Shown: positions 35,161-45,589 of the stretch, piece by piece
Layout: every line of letters starts with the position of its first letter
Position numbering within the stretch: the first letter of the stretch is position 1
Assembly (NCBI GenBank): GCA_964567745.1
Contig: CAZMNY010000034.1
Coordinates: 1 to 64,000 of the forward strand
Direction: 5' to 3'
Length of the DNA stretch: 64,000 nucleotides
DNA from: CAZMNY01 sp964567745
Lineage (GTDB): Bacteria > Planctomycetota > Planctomycetia > Pirellulales > Pirellulaceae
Notes under the pieces: generated by a model
Databases searched by the model: none
Seen by the model: the letters and a program-made list of their open reading frames with translations, nothing else
What the model was told of the DNA's origin: nothing
Translations under genes and position numbers: made by a program

Positions 35161-37395
35161 TCAGGGCGCCACTCGCGGCTCGACGCCTAGTAAGTGCCGG
35201 ACAAAATAATCGCGACGACGTCGCAAGCCGTAGGGCGATTCGCCAACGCCATGTCCCCCGCCCGGAAACACGATCATGTCAAAATCTCTGTCCGCTTTGA
35301 TCAGCGCATCAACAACTTGCATTGTCGAAGTCGGGTCGACGTTTCGGTCGAGTTCGCCGACCGTGAGCAAGAGTTTTCCGCTCAACTTGTGCGCGTTGGT
35401 GACATTGGATTGCGCGGAATAGTGAGGTCCGATCGGCCACCCCATCCAAGCTTCATTCCACCAGATCTTGTCCATGCGATTGTCGTGGCAGCCGCAATCT
35501 GACACCGCCACTTTGTAGAAATCGCCATGTGCGAGCATGGCTCGAGTCGAACTCTGCCCGCCGGCCGAACCACCGTAGATGCCGACGCGATCGATCGACA
35601 TCGAGGGATATTTCTTCGCGGCCGCCTTGATCCACTTGATTCTGTCGGCGAAACCGCTGTCCCCTAAATTCTTCCAACAGACATCATGGAACGCGCGGCT
35701 ACGCCAATTCGTGCCCATCCCATCCATCTGTACGACGATGAAACCCAGTTCGGCCAGCGATTGCGTTTTGTAATAAGACGAGAATCGCTTCGGCACGAAA
35801 TAGCCATGGGGGCCAGCGTAGATCTTCTCGATGACCGGATACTTCTTGGCGGGATTGAAATTCATCGGACGCCAAATCACTCCATAAATATCGGTCTGGT
35901 CATCGCGACCCTTGGCGACAAATCGCTCTGGGGCGATCCATCCCGCCGCCTTGAGCTGCGACCAATCGGCTCGCTCTAGTTTGCAAACCAGCTCGCCATC
36001 GCTCGTTCGGCGAAGATCGTGGACGGGCGGCGAATCGACTCGCGAGTAGGTATCGATAAAGTACTTTCGATCCGGTGAATATTGAACCGAATGAGTTCCA
36101 TTGCCACGAGTCAGAATCGTAAAATTGGCGCCGTCAAAGTCGACTCGGCAAATGTGTTCGTAGTACGGATCCTGTTCGGGATAAACGCCGCATGCCCGAA
36201 ACCAGACTTGTCGATTTTCGACATCGACTTCCTCCACTCGCTTTACGACCCACTCACCCTTGGTAATCGGGTGCTTCAGATCGCCCGTCCTGAGGTCGAA
36301 CAGATACAAGTGGTTCCAACCGCTTCGTTCCGACATCCAAACGAGTTCGTTGGTCTGCGGCAAGTACTTGCTGTATCGTTTGTATGCGTAATCGACGAAT
36401 GTCTTGCTCGCCTCGTCCACCAACACGCCGGTCTCACCCGTTTCGGCGTCGACGGCAATCATTCGCAGCAATTGGTGGCCGCGCTGATTGTACAAAAAGG
36501 TGAAGCGGCTCGAATCGTCTTCCCAACGCAGATCGCCAAGCGACCACGGATTGCGGAACAGCTCGTTATCAATCTTGATCTGTTTGCGTTGCTCAATGTC
36601 GAACAAGCAATAGGTCGACAAATCAATCTCATCACCCGGCTTCAGATACTTGTGCGAATGAAGCTTCGGTTGCAACTTGTCCTTAGGCGCCGACTCGATC
36701 AGATAAACCTTACGGTCCCCTCCTCGTTTGGTTCTCCGCACAACGAGTTTCTTTCCATCGGGCGACCACTTCATGCGAGATTGGTAATCGTCTTTCTCCG
36801 TCCCATCTGTCGTCAGCTGAACTGTCTCGCCAGTCGTCTTATGCCGCAACGCTACGTTGAAGTCTTTGATGGACGCTTCCCATTGCGTTGCCGGCTCTCT
36901 TGCTTGCTTCCGCGGCGAACTATTCGTCGGAGCTTCTTTGTCCTTCAGTTTCTTTGGTTGTGATGATTCCTCGAGCTCCGAAGATTTCGACTTCCACTTC
37001 CACCACTTCCCACTGGCCTCGAAGAACACCGCATTGTCCGAAAAGATGAGTTGCTTTATGGGCAGCGTTTTCGAATCGGCAGGTTTCTTGGTCGCTTTGG
37101 ACAAGTGCTCGGCCAAGCGATTGTGATCGAACGCCTTCTTGCGCTGACCTTTCTTCATGTCGACGAGGATGAACTCGCGGTCGCCGTCGGCAAGGTCGTT
37201 TCGATACCAAAACTGCTCACGGCCGGCGATCCAGTGCGGCTGGATCCGCGTTTTGAACACTTTGTTGGAAGTCAGTTTCCGCAGCTTACTCGCGCGGTCG
37301 TAATCCGAGCGAGTGCCTTGAGCCAGCAATGCGGCAGGCGTTTGGCCGAGTGCGATCAACGCCCATACGGCAAACTGGAAACGGAGTCGTTGCAT
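35161..37395 (-). CDS. Dipeptidyl-peptidase IV-type serine peptidase (S9 family)
   Basis: The 744-residue protein has a signal peptide ending at LLAQ, a beta-propeller (about 60-500) and an alpha/beta-hydrolase domain (about 515-740). The catalytic triad is visible: S610 in YGGSAGG, D683 in GELDRN and H715 in GGGHG. This is the S9 prolyl-oligopeptidase layout, and the propeller is of the DPP-IV N-terminal kind. The double-glutamate anchor for a free N-terminus is not obvious, so strict dipeptidyl-peptidase activity is uncertain. It would act in the periplasm or outside the cell on peptides from degraded proteins. Confidence 0.92.
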   Translation of the reverse strand: MQRLRFQFAVWALIALGQTPAALLAQGTRSDYDRASKLRKLTSNKVFKTRIQPHWIAGREQFWYRNDLADGDREFILVDMKKGQRKKAFDHNRLAEHLSKATKKPADSKTLPIKQLIFSDNAVFFEASGKWWKWKSKSSELEESSQPKKLKDKEAPTNSSPRKQAREPATQWEASIKDFNVALRHKTTGETVQLTTDGTEKDDYQSRMKWSPDGKKLVVRRTKRGGDRKVYLIESAPKDKLQPKLHSHKYLKPGDEIDLSTYCLFDIEQRKQIKIDNELFRNPWSLGDLRWEDDSSRFTFLYNQRGHQLLRMIAVDAETGETGVLVDEASKTFVDYAYKRYSKYLPQTNELVWMSERSGWNHLYLFDLRTGDLKHPITKGEWVVKRVEEVDVENRQVWFRACGVYPEQDPYYEHICRVDFDGANFTILTRGNGTHSVQYSPDRKYFIDTYSRVDSPPVHDLRRTSDGELVCKLERADWSQLKAAGWIAPERFVAKGRDDQTDIYGVIWRPMNFNPAKKYPVIEKIYAGPHGYFVPKRFSSYYKTQSLAELGFIVVQMDGMGTNWRSRAFHDVCWKNLGDSGFADRIKWIKAAAKKYPSMSIDRVGIYGGSAGGQSSTRAMLAHGDFYKVAVSDCGCHDNRMDKIWWNEAWMGWPIGPHYSAQSNVTNAHKLSGKLLLTVGELDRNVDPTSTMQVVDALIKADRDFDMIVFPGGGHGVGESPYGLRRRRDYFVRHLLGVEPRVAP

Positions 37396-37678
37396 CGGTG
37401 CGTTCCTTTGGGATAAGACGCACCTAGCATAGTCAGGCCAGCGGCATTCGTCGAAGGAGGCTCGGCCGAATGGTAGAAGTTACGCTAGCCGCAAGCTTGC
37501 TTGCGAACCAGCACGAGAGCAGATTCTTGTGACTGGGCCTCCGGTCGACTGCGGCAAGGTGGCTTCCAGCCGCAGGGGACGAACACCAGCGGCGGGTCGT
37601 TGGAAGTGACGTGTTTGAACCGTCTACAAAACAATACTGCGGCAGGATGCCCCAGCCATGTAGTAACAGCGAATCGGA

Positions 37679-38653
37679 CTAACGTCCGCCTTCTGGCGAA
37701 CGACGTGGTGCATCGCGTTCGGCAGGACGACGTCGGGGGGCGTCCTCAACGTCGCGTGGGCGATCGGAATCGGAACGCCGTGGCGTCGGCCGGTCGCGGA
37801 GATTTGCGAATCGTCCTTTGGTGTACCAGTAGATGAATTCGCTCGGACTTAGCTTGTTGTCTTGGCCGGGATTCGTTTCGGCAAATCGTTCGGTTTGCAG
37901 CTTGCGACGCGCATCGCTGATATTGCCGTTCGTCATAGCCAGCCATTCTTCAAGGCCGACAAATTGGTCGCCATTCTTGTCGTACGCTTTAAACACTTTG
38001 CCCGTTTTGGTTCGCTCCCAACCAGCCGCCAAATCGGACGGGCCGTCGACGCGCCGCGGAACTCGCTCACCGTCTCGAGGGTCACGATCGCTTCGTTCAC
38101 CGTCGCGCCGTTCTCCGTCGCCCCGGTCTCCTTCGCGCCGGCCTCCGTCGCGCTGCGTTCGTTCACCATCGCGGTCGCGAGTTCCACGTGTGGTTTGAAC
38201 GTCACGTCGCAGCGCAGCAACTTCGCGCTGGAGTTGTACGATCATTTGATAAAGAGCCGCTTCGCGTTCGGTTCGAGGCTTGAATCCGCGAAGCGCGCCG
38301 CCATCCGGCGATCGACGTCCGGAATCTCTCTCTGGCGAACGACCTCGACGCAAATCCGCCTCGGGTGATCGTCGTGCCCCGGCGTCTGCTTCGGGTGATC
38401 GACGGCGCCCCGCTTCAGCCTCTGGCGAACGACGTTGTGCTTTGCCTTCCGCCGACTCGCGGCCGCCTCGTTCCGCTTCCGCTGAACCGCGTTCTCGCTC
38501 CTGCGCCGACGCGAGACTCGGTCCGACTCGCGCAACGTTCACGACAGCGACGAGCAAAAGAACGCAGCAACTAGCGATTCCGATCAACCATGGCTTGCGA
38601 TTTACTTGCCTCGTCAAGCCAGCCACGTTATCAATACGGCTCGTCGATTTCAT
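37679..38653 (-). CDS. Membrane-anchored EF-hand protein with Arg/Ser/Pro/Glu repeats
   Basis: A single N-terminal hydrophobic helix (about 22-42) is followed by a very charged low-complexity tract with repeated RRSPEA units (74-117), a coiled-coil stretch (about 128-155), another charged tract rich in DGER (157-205), and two EF-hand-like motifs. The first (DKNGD at 225-229 with E236) is a complete calcium loop; the second (about 261-272) is degenerate. The C-terminus repeats the RRSPEG theme. Related EF-hand proteins are common in planctomycetes, but no function is known. The nucleotide repeats are in frame. Confidence 0.75.
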   Translation of the reverse strand: MKSTSRIDNVAGLTRQVNRKPWLIGIASCCVLLLVAVVNVARVGPSLASAQERERGSAEAERGGRESAEGKAQRRSPEAEAGRRRSPEADAGARRSPEADLRRGRSPERDSGRRSPDGGALRGFKPRTEREAALYQMIVQLQREVAALRRDVQTTRGTRDRDGERTQRDGGRREGDRGDGERRDGERSDRDPRDGERVPRRVDGPSDLAAGWERTKTGKVFKAYDKNGDQFVGLEEWLAMTNGNISDARRKLQTERFAETNPGQDNKLSPSEFIYWYTKGRFANLRDRPTPRRSDSDRPRDVEDAPRRRPAERDAPRRSPEGGR

Positions 38654-38885
38654 TTCTCAATTCTCCATTCAGGACATTGCTGGAAGACAACGCAAGAGTC
38701 AGATGCCTGCATCGTAACGGCTTTCGCGCGCGTTGGTGATGCCTGCTGTACTCAAATTTCCTCGGCGCCTACGAGTTTCGCTTACTCGGTCGAGGACTTG
38801 CATTCCAGCTCGACTCCACCGCGAGACTCCTATTCGAGGCGAGACGCGGGTTTCACTCCGAGTTAATCAGCCGGTACGTTGCTCT

Positions 38886-39540
38886 ATGATGGTGGCACGG
38901 GTATCGAAACCAGTTCAAGAACAGCGAGGCGCCTCCGAGTGGCAAAACGACAACGAACGATTACTGACCAAACTAGAATCCAATGACTACTTCGTCCCCG
39001 CCTATGCCGGACACAAAGGCTGGATCGGCGTGGAACTCGACAAGGGGCTCGGTGGGAGACGATCTACGAGCATGTTCTCGACGCATACACCGAAATTGCG
39101 CCGAGTTCGCTGGCCAAAGGTGTCGACACTCAGTTTGCCGTAAAGGGCCCCACGCGAAGATTCCGCGCGGACGAAATTGATCCCGTCAAAAGCAAGCGTG
39201 CCAAACAAGTCCTGAAGAAACTTGACGGCTTTTGTTCGACTCTGCCCGAAGCCGCCAAAGCAACACAGTTCGGAGCGCCCGTCTGGAAAGCCGGCAAGGA
39301 GTCTTTTGTCAGCGCGCGTCATTTCACAGGGCGATTGAGCTTGTCGATTTGAGTCGGGTCGAAGCAACAGACTCGGCTGACCAAGGACCCGCGTTTCCAG
39401 ATATGCCTAGCACGGAGCACAACGGCTGGATTGATCTCGACGTGCAAGACCACGACGACTGGGATGAAATCCAGCAGCTAACGCTGGACAACTATTTTCA
39501 CTTTGCTCTCAAGCGGATGCTTAAAGCGCTCGACGCGTAA
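38886..39540 (+). pseudogene. Broken double-domain MmcQ/YjbR-family gene
   Basis: Three frames must be joined. The first (to about 39050) has YFVPAYAGHKGWIGVELDKG, the end of one MmcQ/YjbR domain. The second (39053 to about 39320) continues it with WETIYEHVLDAYTEIAP and begins a second domain with FCSTLPEAAKATQFGAPVWK. The third (to the stop at 39540) ends the second domain with NGWIDLDVQDHDDWDEIQQL. The first half of the first domain is missing. Two frameshifts plus the 5' truncation make a functional product unlikely. Intact relatives are small cytoplasmic proteins of a double-wing DNA-binding-like fold. Confidence 0.65.
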
Positions 39541-39638
39541 GCGCGCGGTCGGGCCGCAACGATGACTTCGCGTCGAAGGTCAAAGTCGCAATTCCGTCTG
39601 GAAGCGAAACCAATGGAGAGCCGGAAAACACGATCCGC

Positions 39639-41006
39639 CTAAACGTCGATCTCGAATCCCTTACGGTTTTCGCGAGAGAGGAACGAGTTGGCCTGGTCAT
39701 CGCCGATGATTTCGCGCTTGGCCGGATCCCAGCGAATGTCTCGGTCGAGCCGCATGGCAATGTTCGAAAGGTGACAGATTTCGAGCATGCGGTTGTGAGT
39801 CCAGACGTCCGAGATCGGTTGCTTCCGCGACCGCATTCCCTCAATGAAGTTCGCGGTATGGTTCGCGCTGACCTTGCCGCCGTAAACGGTTTCGACTGCG
39901 CCATCGGGGAGAGGATTGTCCTTCAGGTCCTCGACCGGTTTACCCGAGATTCGACCCCGATTGACGAAGAATCGGCCCTTCGTTCCTTCAAACAGAATGC
40001 CGTTATCACCTTCGCTAGTAATAATCATTTCGATATTGTTCGGCATATCGACACGTAGTTTGAATTCAGTCGCTGCGTTGTAGCGGTCGCCCACCACCGG
40101 ATGGCCATCCTTATACTCGCACGGCAAAGTGTATTTGATCGGGGCGACTTTGCTCGGTCCCGTTGCGCTGGCGCCGATGGCCCAGCAAGCGATGTCGACG
40201 TGATGGGCGCCCCAGTCCGTCAGTTTTCCGCCGGAGTATTCGTGCCAGTTGCGAAACGCGTAGTGGGCGTTGCTATAGAGCGGGACTCCGCCGCCATATC
40301 CCTTTCTCATTTCGGGAAGAGCACGATAGGGAACCTTGGGCGCTGGGCCAAGCCAGAAGTCCCAATCGAGTTCCATCGGGACCGGCACTTCTGGAATGAC
40401 TGGCGAGGCCTTCATGCCATTGATGCCGCAAGTCACTTTCTTGACCGTGCCGATTCGCCCGTCCCTTACAAGGGCCACCGCTTGGAGGAATCGTTGTCCC
40501 GATTCGGTTCGCTGCATCGTGCCGACCTGGAACACTCGCCCTGTCTGGCGAACCACTTTTTCGATCAGCTTGCCTTCATCGATGGTCAACGTCAGCGGTT
40601 TCTCGCAGTAGACATCTTTCCCGGCGTGCATCGCTTCAACCGCAACTTTGGTATGCCAGTGATCGGGCGTGGCGATCATCACCGCGTCGATGTCTTTCCG
40701 CTCGAGGATCTTTCGATAGTCTTTGTAGCCGTCCGGCTTCTTGCTCTGTTTCTTCTGAGCTTTTTCAATGTTGGCCCCCAACACGTTTGCATCGACGTCG
40801 GCAAATGCCGCGAAATCGGCAAACTGAAACGACTTCGACGTAATGGCCCAACCTTGATTCCGCAGTCCGATCGTGCCGAACACAGGGCGGTCGTTTGCCA
40901 ACTGGGAAGCGAAACCATCGTGCTGCGAAGCCAGAATAACGCCAGCGGTTCCCGCAGTCACGTTCTGAAGAAAACGACGTCGGCTAGTTTGACGAAGATT
41001 GGACAT
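39639..41006 (-). CDS. Tat-exported Gfo/Idh/MocA-family oxidoreductase
   Basis: From the ATG at 41006 (AAGGA about 9 bases upstream) the protein opens with a twin-arginine signal, RRRFLQNVTAG. The NAD-binding half includes IGLRNQGW (an altered GxGxxG) and ATPDHWHTKVAVEAMHAG, then the family's YCEKPLT lysine motif. The C-terminal half has WGAHHVDIACWAIG. Such exported dehydrogenases are abundant in planctomycetes and may use a bound cofactor on sugars or 3-keto sugars in the periplasm. It has no tightly linked partner here. Confidence 0.9.
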   Translation of the reverse strand: MSNLRQTSRRRFLQNVTAGTAGVILASQHDGFASQLANDRPVFGTIGLRNQGWAITSKSFQFADFAAFADVDANVLGANIEKAQKKQSKKPDGYKDYRKILERKDIDAVMIATPDHWHTKVAVEAMHAGKDVYCEKPLTLTIDEGKLIEKVVRQTGRVFQVGTMQRTESGQRFLQAVALVRDGRIGTVKKVTCGINGMKASPVIPEVPVPMELDWDFWLGPAPKVPYRALPEMRKGYGGGVPLYSNAHYAFRNWHEYSGGKLTDWGAHHVDIACWAIGASATGPSKVAPIKYTLPCEYKDGHPVVGDRYNAATEFKLRVDMPNNIEMIITSEGDNGILFEGTKGRFFVNRGRISGKPVEDLKDNPLPDGAVETVYGGKVSANHTANFIEGMRSRKQPISDVWTHNRMLEICHLSNIAMRLDRDIRWDPAKREIIGDDQANSFLSRENRKGFEIDV

Positions 41007-41496
41007 CGAGCGAGATCCTTTTCGAAGCGGGGCAGGGCGGGACCAACAGGCAGGCGAATTCATCCGATCCATGTTGCCCGGATGGAGCCAATATCACTAT
41101 CACATTCTAATCATCGCGAGCGAGTATGGACAGCGCTCAGTATCGAGTTATCGACCTGGAGACGACTTCGAGCGAAAGCGGCACAGGCGCGGATGGGGCG
41201 AGAGCGAGACCAACTGCTGGCGAACCTTAGCTCTGGTTGGTCTTGCTAGTTGGTTGAACGCATCCGCTTACCCGCACCCCTTAGCGCGCTCCGCGTGAGC
41301 CCCCTTTGTTGACACCGCTGTCTTTGCTCGTGCTCGTTGCTCGTTGCTACCAGCGATCGCCGTTCCTCGTTGCATGTGTTCCGCGCCGAAAATATGCGCC
41401 GCTGCAAAGATTTTTGGCGAAGGTAGCGCGAATGCAAGATTCCTCTGCCCCCATATGATCACACGACGCCTTCTGACCGTGAGCGCCATTCTATTT
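41007..41496. other. Intergenic region, no gene seen
   Basis: The 490 bases before the DUF1552 stop contain short GCTCGTT repeats near 41330 and no convincing reading frame. It may hold the promoter of the Gfo/Idh gene. Confidence 0.5.
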
Positions 41497-42816
41497 TTAG
41501 ACCACCGCGTCGAGCTCGCCGTTGCTATCAGAAAAGCTGTCGACAGGTACGTCGAGTGTTCTGAGCAGCGAAACATAGAGGTTGGACAAGGGTATGTTCT
41601 CGTTGTTGAGCATGTGAAACGCTCCGTGCTTTAACCCTAGATTCGACCCACCGCAAACCAGCAAAGGGTAATCGCGATTCACATGCGTCCGACTGTTGCT
41701 CGTTCCGTAATAGACAATCGTGTTATCAAGCATTGTGCCACCCGCCTCAGGCGTGTCCGCCAGTTTCTTGATAAATTCGGTTATCAATTCCGATTGAAAC
41801 TTGTCGTAGCCAGCCAGCCCTTTGCCATTCGGGTTTTTCCCAATTCCGGCGTGGGCCATGCTGTGGTGATTTCCACCAAGCCCTAGCGTCTGCGGAATGT
41901 CGTTCCAAGCGCCGCCAGCCATGCTCTGCAACATGTACGTGACGTAGCGGGTTGTGTCGGTTTGAAATGCGAGATAAATCAGTCCGTACATCGCGCGGAT
42001 AAATGCAGTGGGCTCCTTCACTGTGGCTTCGAACGCGAGATCCTCAGCGCTCACATCGGGCTTTGGCCTGTCGGACCAATCTTGCATACGTTCGATGTCC
42101 TTCTCGACGTCGCGGACCGAATGCAGGTAGTGCTCGAGCCGTTGCGAATCATCGTGGCCCAGCCGTCGCTTCAAGTCTCGGTGCGATTCCAAAACACGAT
42201 CGACCAGCCGCTGACCGCTAGCCAACCGCTGCTTCGCATTCCGCTCAAGCGCCGGATCGGAGTTAAACATCAAGTCATAGAGTCGGCGAATGTCGTTGGT
42301 CGAAGGAATTGGTCGCCCAAAGCGATTGTACGACAGCGTCTTCGATGCTCCCTTGATTCCCAGGCCGCCTTCGTTGCCGAGCACCAAACTCGGATATCGA
42401 GTCTTCTTTCCGTGCACTAAAGCCGCGACTTGGTCGATCGACGGACTCTTAACCGCGTCGCCGATGTTGCTGCCGGTCAAGAACGAATCTGCCGTGCCAT
42501 GGCCATTTGAGCGAATGACGCGTGGGTGCTCGAGCCCGTACAGAACCGTCGTTTGGTCGGCAAATTGGTTGAAGCCGTCCATCGACTTGCCAAACCTCAA
42601 CTTGCCATCGACCACACGCGGATACCAACTCCACTCGCGCGCTGGACTGTCGTCGTTCAAGGTGATTGCAAAACCATGCCCGACATACAGGGCAAGAAAC
42701 CTCTTGGGTGGATCCGCCATTACATCGGCACCCATGCACTCTAACAACGGCAAGCAAAGCGAGACGCCAGCGCCTCGAAGCACAGTTCGCCGGTCAACGA
42801 GTTGGCTCGCGTTCAT
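41497..42816 (-). CDS. DUF1552 protein (Tat-exported)
   Basis: The N-terminus has the twin-arginine signal DRRTVLRGAG followed by LCLPLLECMG. The body shows DUF1552 features: RFLALYVGHGF, SNGHGTADSFLTG, LGLGGNHHSMAHAG and TIVYYGTSNSRTH. Members almost always accompany DUF1592/1588/1585 proteins, as here: its start overlaps the end of that gene by 23 bases. The reaction is unknown; the fold is thought to be related to alkaline-phosphatase-like DUF1501 proteins. Confidence 0.93.
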   Translation of the reverse strand: MNASQLVDRRTVLRGAGVSLCLPLLECMGADVMADPPKRFLALYVGHGFAITLNDDSPAREWSWYPRVVDGKLRFGKSMDGFNQFADQTTVLYGLEHPRVIRSNGHGTADSFLTGSNIGDAVKSPSIDQVAALVHGKKTRYPSLVLGNEGGLGIKGASKTLSYNRFGRPIPSTNDIRRLYDLMFNSDPALERNAKQRLASGQRLVDRVLESHRDLKRRLGHDDSQRLEHYLHSVRDVEKDIERMQDWSDRPKPDVSAEDLAFEATVKEPTAFIRAMYGLIYLAFQTDTTRYVTYMLQSMAGGAWNDIPQTLGLGGNHHSMAHAGIGKNPNGKGLAGYDKFQSELITEFIKKLADTPEAGGTMLDNTIVYYGTSNSRTHVNRDYPLLVCGGSNLGLKHGAFHMLNNENIPLSNLYVSLLRTLDVPVDSFSDSNGELDAVV

Positions 42817-45448
42817 CTTGAGACGGCTCCGTTGCAGTTTGCGAATGGACGCCGCCCTTGAACAGCGGTGACGTGGCGATCGCCTTGATCAAGTCGGTCA
42901 TCCTGTAATCGCGCTTTTCAAACGCCAACTTCAATTGGGCGACCTGTTGTTCGTCCCGGTACGAAAGCCGACGGCCGATGGCATAGGATAACAGGTGCCG
43001 AGAAAATCCAAAAGCAAAATCATCGTTCCGATGCTCGCGCAAGTACCTCTTCAACTCCACCATTCCGTCAACGGAGCGCCCATCGATCTCCACGTTTTTC
43101 ACAACAGGAAGTCTCTTCCTGCCGCGTTTCTGCGTAGTGATTTTCAGTATCTCGTTGCGAGGCAGGCCGATGGCGTCAAATCCTTCCATGGCAATACCCC
43201 AAGGGTCGATGTCCTTGTGGCAGTCATAGCAGGTTCCAATACGATGATTCTCGAGTCGTTGCTTTATGGATAACGCGTCGACCTCAACCGCATCCTGGTC
43301 CGCGAGCGCAGGCACGTCGGGAGGCGGATCTGAAGGCGGATTCCCGAGCAGTCGCGAACGGACCCACACACCGCGGTTTACGGCGTGCGAATCTTGGCCA
43401 TTGGAATAGGCAAGCAACACCGCTGCCTGCGTCAACACGCCTCCTCGGCCTTTCGGCGACGGCGCGCGGACAAATTTGAGGCCGCCCACATTGCTTTCAA
43501 TCTGATAATGCTCTCCCATTCGTTGATTGATCATCACAAAATCAGAATCCAACAAGTTCAGACAACTCAGGTCGTGTCGAAGCAGTTCTTTGAAAAGCGC
43601 GACGCACTCCGCTTTCATATGGGGCTTCGTCGATGGACGCCACTTGGGGTAATAATTCGGGTCGATTGCGATTTGATCGAATGCGGAAAATCCAACCCAA
43701 AGCGAAACAAACGATTCCAGAAAACGATCCGAGCGAGGGTCGGCCAAGAGCCGCTCTACTTGCTCAACAAGGAGGGCATCCGATAGAGCATCGTCCTGAT
43801 TCGCCAACGACAGAAGCGTCGCGTCCGGGGGACCGTTCCAAAGGAAGAAGGCGAGCCGAGATACGAGTGCCAGATTTTGCCTTCGCGGCGCCCCGCCGGA
43901 ACGCCGCAAGTACAGAAAACGAGGGTCCGACAGGATGACGACCAACGCATTGCGAATCGCCACGAGCTCACTGCCAGCGGCCTCCAACTCTATGGCGAGA
44001 ACTCGATCGACATAGGCTGACAGTTCCTCGTCTAATGGCTGTCGCCAAGCGATTGCGGCAAACTCGCGAAGTTTCGATGGCAACGCGTCACGATCGATCC
44101 GATCCCCCGTCACAAATTGTTTGAGAACGGGAGGAGGCCAGCTGCTGCGAAACGGCAAATCGAATTCGATCCGCTCGATGACGACATGCCCGTGCGACTT
44201 CATCACGTCAGCATAGATCGGTTTTGTTTTCCCTTTGTTGCCCGGATGAGCCGCTGCGGGACCGAGGTACGACGGCAAGAGTCCGCGCTGCGGCCCGAAC
44301 GCGGAAATCCACTGATCGTCGGGACGAACCAAGTAGACCTCGCCGCTACGATCGGGTTCGCCAAACGCTCGAGGCAGAGGGAAGCCAACGAGCTTGTTGT
44401 TGTTTTGAACCGAGAGAATTCGCCACGACGCGAGCCGCTTTCGCTCGTCCCGTTTGTTTTTCGGCGGAGTCGTCTCGACAGACTCCAAACTCACGCCAAC
44501 CCAGTCGCGAACGTTGCCGAACAGTTCGAATTGTTGCGAGCCAACCTGCACGGGCACCGTGATATTCTCAACCAACTTGTAAGGCCGCATGAAGCCTTCG
44601 TCGAGAAACACCGACAACTCCTGCGAAGTTGCTGCGCCGCCCGTCGCGGGAGGTTCGTTGCGAACCGTAAGTCGTATGCGAAATTCGCCTTCCGGACGGT
44701 TATCCTTCACGTACATCCGATATTCGTGTTTAGGCGGGAGCGGGATTTCGAATTTGTCGCCCAGCCATTTTGGCCCCTTGTATAGATTGCGGCGACTGCG
44801 CTCCGACATCCCCCAACTCGTCAAGTAGTGTTGCTTCTCCCAGTCGTTTCCGGCAAGACGGTATGCTTCGCGAACGTCATCCTCAAGATCGGGTACGGCA
44901 TCGCCGACCGCCTTGTGCAGCTGCGGGAGATAGAGGTCGAAATAGCCGCCAGAGATGTCGAGCTCTGATTGGACGGAGTAACCATGTTTGTCGACAGGGT
45001 CTTCGATCAAGTGCCCTGATATGTCACGTGAAACATGGAGCAAATCTCGCAGGCTGTTGGCGATCTGTTGATTCGTCAGCCTCATTAGAGAATCGTGACC
45101 AACGGACGAGTCCGATTCGAATCGATCGAGCGACGCCATCGCCGACTCAAGGAACGCTCGCCGCTGCTTGGCCGTCGGTTGCTTTTCGTCCTCGGGCGGC
45201 ATTTCGCCTCGTTGAATCTTGTGAACAACGTCCTTCCAAGACTCCGCGTTCGACTTCACGACCGCCGAGTTCAATCGATGCAAACGCACATCCCCGCGGT
45301 GCGTCTCGTCGTTGTGACACTTGATGCAAAACTCAGTAAGAAACTGTTCCGGCGTTTCGGCGCCGCAACAACCCCAACCACCGGAGGTAGTCGAGACAAA
45401 AAGGGCGACAAACACGGCAAGACAACGCGCGAAAGAATGCGTGGTCAT
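42794..45448 (-). CDS. Planctomycete cytochrome protein of the DUF1592/1588/1585/1587/1595 type
   Basis: A signal peptide from the ATG at 45448 (LAVFVALFVSTTSGG) is followed by a heme motif CIKCH (C41 and C44) and then the successive PSD domains. Landmarks are RLTNQQIANSLRDLL, RLAFFLWNGPPD, ASPKGRGGVLTQAAVL, CYDCHKDIDPWGIAMEGFDA near the C-terminus and a final SYAIGRRLSY helix. These proteins are periplasmic and probably redox active. The reading frame extends to 45529, but this would mask the signal peptide. It overlaps the DUF1552 gene, making a fixed two-gene unit that parallels the PSCyt/DUF1501 units elsewhere in the window. Confidence 0.92.
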   Translation of the reverse strand: MTTHSFARCLAVFVALFVSTTSGGWGCCGAETPEQFLTEFCIKCHNDETHRGDVRLHRLNSAVVKSNAESWKDVVHKIQRGEMPPEDEKQPTAKQRRAFLESAMASLDRFESDSSVGHDSLMRLTNQQIANSLRDLLHVSRDISGHLIEDPVDKHGYSVQSELDISGGYFDLYLPQLHKAVGDAVPDLEDDVREAYRLAGNDWEKQHYLTSWGMSERSRRNLYKGPKWLGDKFEIPLPPKHEYRMYVKDNRPEGEFRIRLTVRNEPPATGGAATSQELSVFLDEGFMRPYKLVENITVPVQVGSQQFELFGNVRDWVGVSLESVETTPPKNKRDERKRLASWRILSVQNNNKLVGFPLPRAFGEPDRSGEVYLVRPDDQWISAFGPQRGLLPSYLGPAAAHPGNKGKTKPIYADVMKSHGHVVIERIEFDLPFRSSWPPPVLKQFVTGDRIDRDALPSKLREFAAIAWRQPLDEELSAYVDRVLAIELEAAGSELVAIRNALVVILSDPRFLYLRRSGGAPRRQNLALVSRLAFFLWNGPPDATLLSLANQDDALSDALLVEQVERLLADPRSDRFLESFVSLWVGFSAFDQIAIDPNYYPKWRPSTKPHMKAECVALFKELLRHDLSCLNLLDSDFVMINQRMGEHYQIESNVGGLKFVRAPSPKGRGGVLTQAAVLLAYSNGQDSHAVNRGVWVRSRLLGNPPSDPPPDVPALADQDAVEVDALSIKQRLENHRIGTCYDCHKDIDPWGIAMEGFDAIGLPRNEILKITTQKRGRKRLPVVKNVEIDGRSVDGMVELKRYLREHRNDDFAFGFSRHLLSYAIGRRLSYRDEQQVAQLKLAFEKRDYRMTDLIKAIATSPLFKGGVHSQTATEPSQDEREPTR

Positions 45449-45589
45449 CAGCCGCCGGCTATTTTCTCGCGCGACGCCAGGTCTTTTTCCCTGGCGATGA
45501 ATCATTCGGATGGACATCATGAAACTCATCAGAAAATACGTCTCGGTCGTCTGCCTCTTCGGGACTGAGCAGCTAGCGGCGCTGAAGAG

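Noticed and set aside
38280..38470. Direct repeats resembling a small CRISPR array
   Set aside because: The repeats are in frame and encode the RSPEA tract of the EF-hand protein; no unique spacers.
40101..41249. 382-residue plus-strand open frame antisense to the Gfo/Idh gene
   Set aside because: The minus-strand protein has clear family motifs; this frame has none.
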